A stretch of DNA of 42,606 nucleotides from contig JAVMKJ010000004.1 of the NCBI GenBank assembly GCA_031732855.1, positions 1-42,606 of the forward strand. The letters are read 5' to 3'. A model generated the notes under the pieces. It saw nothing but the letters and a program-made list of their open reading frames with translations. It was not told the DNA's origin and ran no database searches. Shown here piece by piece: positions 1-6,749 of this stretch. Both the position numbers and the translations under genes were made by a program. Every line of letters starts with the position of its first letter. Position 1 is the stretch's first letter. The DNA is from JAVMKJ01 sp031732855. GTDB taxonomy: Bacteria; Pseudomonadota; Gammaproteobacteria; Competibacterales; Competibacteraceae.

Positions 1-50
1 CGCTGCGTGGCATTCTATCTAAGCCCCTGGTCCATTTTCCGGGGTCCACT
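1..50. other. window edge, possible terminus of another insertion element
   Basis: This stretch has no gene. It contains GGTCCA twice, 16 bp apart (about 32-37 and 44-49), and starts immediately where the upstream short reading frame stops. Repeated GGTCC/GGACC blocks at a gene break are reminiscent of an insertion-sequence end, but only one end could be in view and I cannot name a family. Inference only. Confidence 0.2.
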
Positions 51-293
51 TTAATCCTCAACATATTCACGCTCGATTTCATGAGGATGAATGATAGTCG
101 GTGCTGAATCAGAAAATCGCTCCGCTCCAAACTTTTGCAGTTTTTCAATAATAGCAAGATGCGACTTAAGGTTGAATTCACTATCAATTCGAAAAGCAAT
201 ATTATCTTCATACAGCTTCGATAGTAGTAGTACGGTCACTTCCAGCCCCTCCAACAACGCCCGATACCGGACCTCGTCAAAGGGGCGACTCAA
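51..293 (-). CDS. 80-residue protein, probable truncated N-terminus of a restriction specificity (S) subunit
   Basis: The start codon overlaps the stop of the methylase gene by 4 bp (ATGA, 290-293), so the two were translationally coupled. This is the usual place for a type I-like S subunit. The segment FRIDSEFNLKSHL near residues 34-46 resembles the N-terminal RIDAEF-type motif of many S subunits. A complete S subunit has about 350-450 residues with two target-recognition domains, whereas this frame stops after 80 codons. Base composition is clearly more AT-rich than the housekeeping genes nearby, which fits a transferred locus. It is either a truncated remnant or a genuine small partner protein; I favour the remnant. 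Confidence 0.5.
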   Translation of the reverse strand: MSRPFDEVRYRALLEGLEVTVLLLSKLYEDNIAFRIDSEFNLKSHLAIIEKLQKFGAERFSDSAPTIIHPHEIEREYVED

Positions 294-1717
294 AAAAAAC
301 CGAGTTTCTCCTTGGCCGCGAATTCCGCGAACGCTTCGGCGATGCCGTCTTGAGTTAGCCCGTCGTGGTTGAAAAAATCATGCTGGACCACCCAATGACC
401 GTGGCGGTCGCGCAGCGATTCGCCGTTTGCGCCCTTGGCAATGATCTTCTCGCCGCTGGTGTCCTTGGATTCCAGCTTTTGGGTCGCAAAGAAAATGGGA
501 TAATCGTCCACCTTCAGGCAGTGATAGCGCGGATCGCTGGCGTCATCGTTCCACTTTTGCACGAACAACACGCTGGTCTTGGTGCCGGTGTGCGGCTTGA
601 ACGTATTGGGATGCAAACCGACCACGGCGAGGATGCGGCAGCGTTCGGCGATGAACTCCCGCACCCGCTTGTCGCTGGCGTTGTTGAAACGACCTTGCGG
701 CAGCACCACCGCCATTCGCCCGCCGGGCCGCAAAAAATCCAGATTGCGCTCGATGAACAGCAAATCGCGCCCCACCTTGGTTTCCAGCTTGCCGTTGGCT
801 TTGTGGCCCAGTTCGTAGGGCGACAACATGTCGCTTTGCTTGATGTCTCCGGCAAAGGGCGGATTCGCCATCAGCACATCAAAGCTGAAGGCGCGGTTGT
901 CATTCCGGGCGGCGCGCAACTTCTTGAGCTTTTTCCAGCCTTCCCCGTAAGTATCACGCCAATCCTCATCCTGCTTGATCCGCTCGTCCCACTTGGTCCA
1001 GTCCAGAGTATTCAAGTGCAACACGTTGGTTTGCCCGTCACCAGCAATCAAGTTCAGGCAGCGGGCCACGCGCACGCTCTTTTCGTCAAAGTCGATGGCG
1101 AAAACCTGATTCTCCACGTAATCCTTGCAGCGTTGCGGCTTGGCCTCCATCGTGAACAGATGCGAAACGGGCAAACCCTCATCTTCCAGGATTTGTTTCC
1201 AGACATGGAAAATGGCGTGAACGGTGAAGCCCGCCGAACCGCAAGCGGTGTCGATCACCGTTTCCGACTCGTGCGGATTCATCATCTTGACGCAAAGATC
1301 GATGACCCAGCGCGGCGTGAAATACTGGCCCTTCTCGCCCTTCGACGATTTATTGACCAGATACTCGAACGCCTCGTCGATCACGTCCAGATTGGAATTG
1401 AACAGCTTCCATTCTTCCAGGGAGCCGACGCAGACTTGCAGATGTTCCGGGCCGAGTTTGATCTTTTCATCTTCGGAAAAGACGCCGGGCCATTGCTTGC
1501 GGGCATCGTCGAATAACGCCTGGATATTGGCTTTGAGTTGAGCGGCGGTGTTGCTGTTGCGGAAGCGTAAATGCTTGTGCCGACCCCGGAAGCAATACAT
1601 TTCGTCGTAAAGCTTGGTAAAGATCAGTTTGAACACTTCCTCGAATACATCCACACCGGCATTAGCAAGAACTTCATCCTCCATATCCTCGATCAATTGC
1701 TTGAGGCTACGCGCGCC
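290..1717 (-). pseudogene. C-terminal fragment of nuclease-methylase fusion (HsdM-like N6-adenine methyltransferase), split by IS66 element
   Basis: This part encodes an HsdM/N6_Mtase-type adenine methyltransferase. The AdoMet-binding motif DTACGSAGF is encoded near 1240-1265 and the catalytic NPPF motif at 854-865. An N-terminal helical HsdM segment precedes them. The other half of the gene is at 3366-3953. Removing the insertion (1718-3369) and one copy of the 8-bp duplication joins the halves in frame as ...EGKGAR-SLKQLIED..., giving a 667-residue protein. The open frame continues into the insertion to an ATG at 1748-1750, so a methylase-only product could in principle start there. No convincing Shine-Dalgarno sequence precedes that ATG. 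The function of the split gene is uncertain. Confidence 0.85.
1710..1717. repeat. 8-bp target-site duplication, left copy
   Basis: The sequence CGCGCGCC lies directly outside the left terminal repeat of the insertion and is identical to 3370-3377. An 8-bp duplication is characteristic of IS66-family transposition. Confidence 0.9.
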
Positions 1718-1734
1718 GTAGTCGTTCACCCCCC
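1718..1734 (+). repeat. IS66 element, left terminal inverted repeat
   Basis: 17-bp left end, pairing with 3353-3369 at 15 of 17 positions. The mismatches are at positions 4 and 7 and are both G/A differences. Confidence 0.88.
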
Positions 1735-1810
1735 CGCCGTTGACTTCCATCCGAAGGGGATGCATGGGACACTGAAAACCGAGCAACCGAGCCGAGTATA
1801 TCTCCCTGCC

Positions 1811-3361
1811 ATGCACCTGAGCGACCACAGCCTCCGCCAGATCGACGACGTCTACCTCCAGTCCTTGGAGGTCGAGGCGTTGCGCGGACTGTCGGTGCGG
1901 CTGCTGGCGGATCTTAAGGAAGCGCGGGACCGGTTGAATCAGGGGCCGGAGAACAGCTCGCGGCCGCCGCGCAGTCGGGCGCCGTGGGAACGGCCGGACG
2001 ACGGGCGGGAATCGGACGCTGACGCGGCGGCCGAGGCCGATGCGGCGGCGGACGACCGCGAACCGGGGCCGGCGGAAGCCAACCCGGCGGAAGCCAGTCC
2101 GGCGAAGACTCCATCGGCCCGCCACCCGGGCAAACAACCGGGGGCGCCGGGGATCGGCCGGACCCAGGTGTTTCGGGCGCACGAGGAACGCCCACACTAT
2201 CCGGGAATCTGTGCCGGCTGCGGTCGCGCGCTGGACCCGGCGGGAGCGGTGGCCTACACCGGCTTGCAGACGGTCGACCTGCGCTGGCGCGAGCCGGGGC
2301 GACCGGGACTGACCCTGTGGGTGGTGGATCATCGCTATTACGAGGCGCCCTGCACTTGCGGCCATCGCACCCGGGCCACGGCGGGCCAGGGGGTGGTCGA
2401 CCCGCTGCTGGCCGGAGTGGAACTGGGCGAATGGCGGCTGGTGGGTCCGGGGTTGGCGGCCCTGATCGTAGCGTTAGCCCTGCGGTTTCGCCTGTCGCGG
2501 GCGCGGATCCAGGAGTTCCTGGGTGAGTGGCTGGGGCTGGAGTTGAGTATCGGCACGATCCATCAGACGCTCCACGAAGCCGGCGCGGCGGTGGCCCCGG
2601 CGGAAGAGGAGTTGGTGCAGGCGGTTCTGGACAGCGCGTTGCTGCACGCCGACGAAACGTCCTGGCCCGAAGCGAAGCAGACCCTGTGGCTGTGGGTGTT
2701 CGTCGCGGCTACCGCGACCCTGTATTACGTGGCCGGGCGGGGTAAGGAACGGGTCGAGAACGTGCTGGACGGCTTTCGCGGCTGGCTGATGAGCGACGGC
2801 TGGGGGTCCTACCGCCACTACCCGCGCCGGCTGCGCTGCTGGGCGCACCTGATCCGCAAGGCGCGGGGCCTAGCCCAGAGCTGCGACCGCCCAGCCCGCG
2901 CGTTTGGCCGGCTCGTCTTGGACACCTTGGAAGCTCTGATGGCGGCGGTGTACGCCGCCCGCGAAGGCCCACCCCCGGTCGATCTGCCCACCCAACACGC
3001 ACCGCTCTTGACGGCGTTGCGCGCCGCCTGCGAACGGCGCCAGCAGAGCGATCACGCTAAAACCCACGCGCTGGCGATCGAGTTGCTCAACGACTGGGAG
3101 GCCATCTTCCAGGTCCTGAGCCATCCCGCGCTGCCGCTGACCAACAACGACGCGGAGCGGGCGCTGCGGCATTGGGTGATCGCCCGCCAGATCAGTCACG
3201 GCACCCGCACCGCCACTGGCTCGCGGGTCTTCGCTCTGCTGGCCAGCGTCATCGACACCTGCCGGCAACGCGGCCACTCGCCCTGGCCCTACCTTGCTGC
3301 GGCCATCGCCGACCGACGCGCCGGCCGCCCCCTCGCACCCCTGCCGCTGCCAGGGGGGTGA
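1811..3361 (+). CDS. tnpC: IS66-family transposase (TnpC, DDE type)
   Basis: This 516-residue transposase catalyses movement of the element. The N-terminus holds a leucine-rich coiled segment followed by an LNQ...NSSRPP block, the signature of IS66 TnpC. A zinc-finger-like pair (CAGCG and CTCGH) comes next. The catalytic core has D in HADETSW near residue 280, D in MSDGWGSY near 330, and E in NNDAERALR near 449. I start it at ATG 1811 because conserved TnpC sequence begins there. The open frame reaches upstream to 1571, but that part crosses the terminal repeat into the interrupted methylase gene. The TGA stop (3359-3361) lies within the right terminal repeat. The length is normal for the family and no frameshift is seen, so it is probably active. 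Confidence 0.93.
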   Translation: MHLSDHSLRQIDDVYLQSLEVEALRGLSVRLLADLKEARDRLNQGPENSSRPPRSRAPWERPDDGRESDADAAAEADAAADDREPGPAEANPAEASPAKTPSARHPGKQPGAPGIGRTQVFRAHEERPHYPGICAGCGRALDPAGAVAYTGLQTVDLRWREPGRPGLTLWVVDHRYYEAPCTCGHRTRATAGQGVVDPLLAGVELGEWRLVGPGLAALIVALALRFRLSRARIQEFLGEWLGLELSIGTIHQTLHEAGAAVAPAEEELVQAVLDSALLHADETSWPEAKQTLWLWVFVAATATLYYVAGRGKERVENVLDGFRGWLMSDGWGSYRHYPRRLRCWAHLIRKARGLAQSCDRPARAFGRLVLDTLEALMAAVYAAREGPPPVDLPTQHAPLLTALRAACERRQQSDHAKTHALAIELLNDWEAIFQVLSHPALPLTNNDAERALRHWVIARQISHGTRTATGSRVFALLASVIDTCRQRGHSPWPYLAAAIADRRAGRPLAPLPLPGG

Positions 3362-3369
3362 ATGATTAC
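3353..3369 (-). repeat. IS66 element, right terminal inverted repeat
   Basis: Read inward on the minus strand this is GTAATCATTCACCCCCC. It contains the transposase stop codon. On the minus strand it also supplies the TAA that ends the N-terminal nuclease fragment of the interrupted gene. Confidence 0.88.
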
Positions 3370-3953
3370 CGCGCGCCCTTGCCTTCCGCCTCGCGCTTTC
3401 TTTCAAGTTCAATCAATGTATCCACCGTCCACGGTTGGCCGGCGATATCGTCGATGGTCTGGGCGGCGCTGGGAATATCCGGGATTTCGACAAAATAATT
3501 CGGGTTCTTGCGATGCCAGGCGACGGCTTGCACCCCATTGCACCACAGAGCGAGCGGAGCGCCGGTGGCGTGGGTATAAGAGCGTAATTGTTCCTTGCCA
3601 TCCTTGACCTTGCCCTGTTTGACTTCGACGATGAGATAGGGGACCGTGGGCCGGTCCGCGTCCATGACCACGATATCGGCCCGCTTGGAACTGTCGCGCC
3701 CGAAAGTAATGGGATATTCGACCGCCAATCGGGCCAACGGGTATTGATAGTGCATCGCCAAGCGCCGCAGCCAAAGCTGGCGTACCAATTCCTCGCGCTT
3801 CACCTGCACAAGCTTATTGCGAACCAGACATTGCACATAAGGTTTGCCGGCTTTCTCGGACAGATTGGCCTCCACACCCCGCACAATCGATAAGCCAAAC
3901 CAATCCACCAAGGCATCGCGGCTCAGGTCGTCAAGCACTTCGTTGATAAACAT
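3366..3953 (-). pseudogene. N-terminal fragment of nuclease-methylase fusion (HsdR_N-like PD-(D/E)XK domain)
   Basis: This 195-residue frame begins at ATG 3953 and is closed by a TAA contributed by the inserted element. It resembles the HsdR N-terminal nuclease domain. The conserved acid is in RADIVV (D93), EVK at 110-112 is the ExK half of the PD-(D/E)XK site, and QLRSY at 122-126 is the QxxxY motif of RecB/HsdR-type nucleases. In the uninterrupted gene this domain would be fused directly to the methylase (290-1717). The isolated fragment keeps its motifs but is cut off from the methylase and specificity functions. A 35-bp gap separates it from ychJ downstream of its start side. Confidence 0.82.
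3370..3377. repeat. 8-bp target-site duplication, right copy
   Basis: CGCGCGCC, identical to 1710-1717. Deleting one copy together with the insertion restores the interrupted reading frame. Confidence 0.9.
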
Positions 3954-3988
3954 GGTCGTTTAATTTCTTTTGGGGTAGGGACGGCGCC

Positions 3989-4378
3989 TCAAGCACCGTC
4001 CAGATAAAACCACTTCCCATCTTCCCGCACGAACCGGCTGGTTTCGTGGAGTCGGTGCGCCTTGCCACCGACCTTGTAGCGGGCCACGAACTCGACCATG
4101 CCCCGCGCGTCGTCGGGACCGCCGGCTTCCGTGCGAACGATCTTCAAACCCAGCCAGTTGACAGTACCGGCATCGCCACTCAGGTCGAGTTTTTCGGGTC
4201 GGGTGGATTCGTGCCAGGTGCGCAGCAGATAATCTTCCCGCCCGAGGACATAGGCGGAATAGCGGGAACGCATCAGGGCCTCGGCCGTGGCCAGTGGTTG
4301 CCCGTGGTCGAGGTAGGCTCTACAACAGACGGCGTAAGCTTCGCCCGAGCCGCAAGGACAGGCGCTATCGGCGTTCAT
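3989..4378 (-). CDS. ychJ: YchJ-family SEC-C motif protein
   Basis: This 129-residue protein is of the YchJ/UPF0225 type. The N-terminus has the metal-binding SEC-C-like pattern CPCGSG followed by VCC (C8, C10 and a CC pair near 18-19). The conserved LMRSRYSAYVLG block follows, then a C-terminal NTF2-like segment with EFVARY and a WFYLDG end. The family's biochemical role is not established. The E. coli member is 152 residues and has a second SEC-C at the C-terminus, which appears to be missing here. The start overlaps the stop of arfB by 4 bp (4375-4378), so the two form a translationally coupled pair. Confidence 0.9.
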   Translation of the reverse strand: MNADSACPCGSGEAYAVCCRAYLDHGQPLATAEALMRSRYSAYVLGREDYLLRTWHESTRPEKLDLSGDAGTVNWLGLKIVRTEAGGPDDARGMVEFVARYKVGGKAHRLHETSRFVREDGKWFYLDGA

Positions 4379-4806
4379 TCGGGTTCTCGCGACGATCCGA
4401 CCGGCCGGCGGGCCTGCTTTTTGCCCCCCAGCCGCCGCTTTTCATCCAGGCGCCGTTCTCTGGCGGCCCGCGAAGGTTTGGTCTTGATTCTCGGCTTGGG
4501 CGCCACCGCCGCTTTCTGGATGAGGGCGATCAAGCGCTCGATCGCATCCTGACGGTTGCGTTCCTGGCTGCGAAAACGACGGGCGGTGATCAGCAGTTCC
4601 CCATCCTGGGTCACGCGGCTCCCGGCCAGGATCAGCAACCGCGCCCGCACCGCCTCCGGCAACGAAGGCGAACGCGCGACATCGAAACGCAGTTCCGCCG
4701 CGGTCGCAACCTTGTTCACGTTCTGGCCGCCGGGACCAGAGGCCAGTTTGAACTGAAACTGGAGTTCGTCTTCGGAGATGCCGATGGTGGGCGTTACGTC
4801 GATCAC
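4375..4806 (-). CDS. arfB: ArfB, alternative ribosome-rescue factor / peptidyl-tRNA hydrolase
   Basis: ArfB (YaeJ) enters stalled ribosomes lacking an A-site codon and hydrolyses the peptidyl-tRNA. This 143-residue protein has the class I release-factor catalytic motif GGQ, within SGPGGQNVNKVAT near residues 24-36. The family's Lys/Arg-rich C-terminal tail, which threads the empty mRNA channel, is also present (KPSRAARERRLDEKRR and beyond). E. coli ArfB has 140 residues. The absence of a codon-recognition domain rules out RF1/RF2, and the basic tail separates it from other GGQ proteins. Confidence 0.94.
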   Translation of the reverse strand: MIDVTPTIGISEDELQFQFKLASGPGGQNVNKVATAAELRFDVARSPSLPEAVRARLLILAGSRVTQDGELLITARRFRSQERNRQDAIERLIALIQKAAVAPKPRIKTKPSRAARERRLDEKRRLGGKKQARRPVGSSREPE

Positions 4807-4833
4807 GGCTTCGGACAGGCAACGATCCGGCGG

Positions 4834-4850
4834 GCCCGTGGCCCACGGGC
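4834..4850. other. GC-rich hairpin between two leftward genes
   Basis: Perfect 7-bp inverted repeat GCCCGTG / CACGGGC with a 3-base loop, between the 78-residue gene and arfB. No T-run follows on the minus strand, so it is not a standard intrinsic terminator. It may influence transcript stability. Confidence 0.4.
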
Positions 4851-4863
4851 TTCGCTCGTTTTG

Positions 4864-5100
4864 CTAGGAGTTGCGAGGCGGGCGGATGCATTCACAATAG
4901 GTTCCCAGATTGAACCGCCCGCCCGCGTTGAAGTGAAGCTGTCCCGCCGAAAAGCCTTTTGCCACGCAGGTGTCGGCGCATTCCCGACCGCGATGCCACC
5001 ATGCGAAAAGCAAATAGAGGCAGACCACCAGGAAGAGGGGTCCGAAAAGCCAGCGAATCACTTTCCACTCGGCGGCGGTGGTCGGGGTGGTCGGACCCAT
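4864..5100 (-). CDS. small single-pass membrane protein, function unknown
   Basis: This 78-residue protein has one clear membrane segment at about residues 15-34 (VIRWLFGPLFLVVCLYLLFA). A short Cys-containing tail follows, with cysteines near residues 41, 45, 68 and 70. Paired cysteines after a membrane anchor would suit disulfides on the outside of the membrane, but that is inference. I recognise no family. It reads in the same direction as arfB and ychJ, with a 57-bp gap containing a GC-rich hairpin. Confidence 0.55.
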   Translation of the reverse strand: MGPTTPTTAAEWKVIRWLFGPLFLVVCLYLLFAWWHRGRECADTCVAKGFSAGQLHFNAGGRFNLGTYCECIRPPRNS

Positions 5101-5152
5101 GAGTATTCCTGCCCGCTCGCGTTCGCGCGCGCTGGCGGCAAGTCGAAACTCC

Positions 5153-5170
5153 GGACGGTGTGGACCGTCC
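5153..5170. terminator. hairpin downstream of the Lys-rich small gene
   Basis: Perfect 7-bp inverted repeat GGACGGT / ACCGTCC with a 4-base loop, 15 bp beyond the stop of the leftward gene at 5185. There is no U-tract, so at best it is a weak terminator or an RNA-stabilising hairpin. Confidence 0.35.
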
Positions 5171-5184
5171 AGTCGGCGAGAGGG

Positions 5185-5298
5185 TTAGGACAGGGAACCC
5201 TTGTTTTCCTTTTTCGACTTTTTTTCAGCCTTTTTTTCCTTCAGGGTCTTCGTCGGTTTTTTCTTGGTTTCCTTCTTAATATCAGCGCCTTTACTCAT
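5185..5298 (-). CDS. very small Lys-rich protein (37 residues)
   Basis: The start at 5298 is chosen because AGAAGGAG lies about 8 bases upstream of this ATG. The frame is open further upstream but has no comparable ribosome-binding site. The product starts MSKGADIKKETKKK, and about 40% of its residues are lysine. It has no hydrophobic core, so it is probably disordered or a charged helix. Similar short MSKG...KKE...KTLKEKKAEKK proteins occur in many proteobacteria without an assigned function. Nucleic-acid or ribosome binding is plausible from charge alone, but unproven. Confidence 0.6.
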   Translation of the reverse strand: MSKGADIKKETKKKPTKTLKEKKAEKKSKKENKGSLS

Positions 5299-5465
5299 GA
5301 TGTTCGCTCCTTCTGGTTCGGATGGAATCTCGACTACCGTACCCACAAATCCCGGACGCGCCGCCACGCGGTCGGCTGGGGCCTTGGAGGTTCATTTTAA
5401 GTTTAGCGTGAGTTCCTTGGTAGGGGTCAGCCGTTTCGCTCGACAATCAGTATGATCCAGATCCA

Positions 5466-6749
5466 ATGAAAAATTCCGCCGCAATCTCCCACGCCCTGCT
5501 GGCGGGGGTCTTGATCCTGGCCTGGACCCTCTGGCACCGTCCGCTCCCCGCCCCACTCCGCCACGCCGCCTACATCTGGCAGCGGGAATGGACCGACAGC
5601 GTGAAGGAAGCAATACGGCGAAACCAGCCCTTCGTCGCCGAATGGGCGGTGATGGTCGCGGAGGTCGAATTCCGCCCCGACGCCGCGCCTCGGGTGGCGC
5701 GGATCGCGCCGGACTACGCCGGCCTGCGGGAATCCGGCCGACCGGTCAGCCTCGCCATCCGGGTCGCGCCCTGGGCCGGCCCCTTCGACCCCGGCCGGCC
5801 GGAAACCGAATTCCTCGCCCACCTCGCCCGCGACCTTCTCGAGGATGCCCGGCGACACGATCTCCAGCCGGCGGCCCTCCACCTGGATTTCGACGCCGCC
5901 ACCCGCCAGCTCGACGGTTACCGCCAATGGCTGGAAGCCTTGCGGGCCGCCATCGTCCCCACCCCGCTGGTTCTCACCGCTCTGCCGACCTGGCTGGACA
6001 GTCCCGCCTTCGCCCGGCTGATCCAGGCCGCCGACGGTTACGTGCTGCAAGTCCATTCCTGGAAAGCCCCCCGCGCGCCGGACCAACCCTTTACCCTCTG
6101 CGATCCCGAACGGGCCAAACGCGCGATCGGGAAAGCCGCCCGACTCGACCGGCCGTTCCAGGTCGCCCTGCCCACCTACGGCTACCGGGCCTGGTTCGAC
6201 ACCCAAAACCGACTGCTCGGCCTCTCCGCCGAAGGGCCGACCCTGACGACGGCCGGCAACGCCAGGGTGCGCGAAGTCCGCGCCGACCCGGTGGCCATGG
6301 CCGGCTTGGTGCGCTGGCTGCAAAGCCATCGTCCCGGCGCGTTGCGCGGAGTCATCTGGTACCGCTTGCCCCTGCCCGAAGACCGGCTAAGCTGGAACGA
6401 ACGAACCTGGCAAACCGTGATGCGGGGCAAGACGCCAGCGGCGAAAACCGAACTGATGCTGGAGCGATCGACCGACGGGCTGGTCGAGGTCGCCGTCCGC
6501 GCGGCGGGCGACGCCGACAGCCTGCTCGATGCGCCGGTTGCCCTGCAATGGCGCCAGGCCCGCCTGCTCGCCGCCGACGGTCTGGCCGGATTCACGGTGG
6601 CGCGTACCACCCCGGAGTCCGTTCAACTTCAGCCGCCGCCCGGAGAGCCACCGCGACTCGCCCCTGGCCAGCACTTCACCCTCGGCTGGCTGCGCTTCAA
6701 CCAACCGCCGGAGATTTCGGCCCATGTGGAACCCTCGCCGCCTCGCTAG
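5466..6749 (+). CDS. DUF3142 domain protein, exported
   Basis: This 427-residue protein has a hydrophobic N-terminal segment (about residues 8-22, ISHALLAGVLILAWT) that is likely a signal anchor. The DUF3142 region follows, containing AAYIWQREWTDSV, an LHLDFD motif near residue 137, LTALPTWL, and a VALPTYGYRAW strand. These suggest a TIM-barrel fold like glycoside hydrolases, but no catalytic activity is established for the family. The stop lies inside the next gene (26-bp overlap with 6724-8826), so the two are probably co-translated and act together in the envelope. I see no strong ribosome-binding site before this start. Confidence 0.8.
   Translation: MKNSAAISHALLAGVLILAWTLWHRPLPAPLRHAAYIWQREWTDSVKEAIRRNQPFVAEWAVMVAEVEFRPDAAPRVARIAPDYAGLRESGRPVSLAIRVAPWAGPFDPGRPETEFLAHLARDLLEDARRHDLQPAALHLDFDAATRQLDGYRQWLEALRAAIVPTPLVLTALPTWLDSPAFARLIQAADGYVLQVHSWKAPRAPDQPFTLCDPERAKRAIGKAARLDRPFQVALPTYGYRAWFDTQNRLLGLSAEGPTLTTAGNARVREVRADPVAMAGLVRWLQSHRPGALRGVIWYRLPLPEDRLSWNERTWQTVMRGKTPAAKTELMLERSTDGLVEVAVRAAGDADSLLDAPVALQWRQARLLAADGLAGFTVARTTPESVQLQPPPGEPPRLAPGQHFTLGWLRFNQPPEISAHVEPSPPR

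Larger units (their letters stand above)
1718..3369 (+). mobile_element. IS66-family insertion sequence, single-gene (ISBst12-like) type, 1652 bp
   Basis: The left end GTAGTCGTTCACCCCCC (1718-1734) matches the reverse complement of the right end, GTAATCATTCACCCCCC (3353-3369), at 15 of 17 positions. Identical 8-bp copies of CGCGCGCC flank the element. The only gene is a TnpC-type DDE transposase. The accessory tnpA and tnpB of canonical IS66 elements are absent, as in the ISBst12 subgroup. The element is oriented opposite to the gene it interrupts. Intact ends, an intact duplication and an open transposase frame point to a recent insertion. Confidence 0.93.

Noticed and set aside
365..1516. 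A 383-codon plus-strand frame
   Set aside because: It is antisense to the methylase motifs (NPPF, DTACGSAGF) and has no recognisable domain.
1751..2365. A long minus-strand frame that fuses the methylase to about 200 codons inside the IS element
   Set aside because: That part is antisense to the transposase gene and low in complexity (Arg/Pro/Ala-rich). The real N-terminus of the methylase gene is at 3370-3953.
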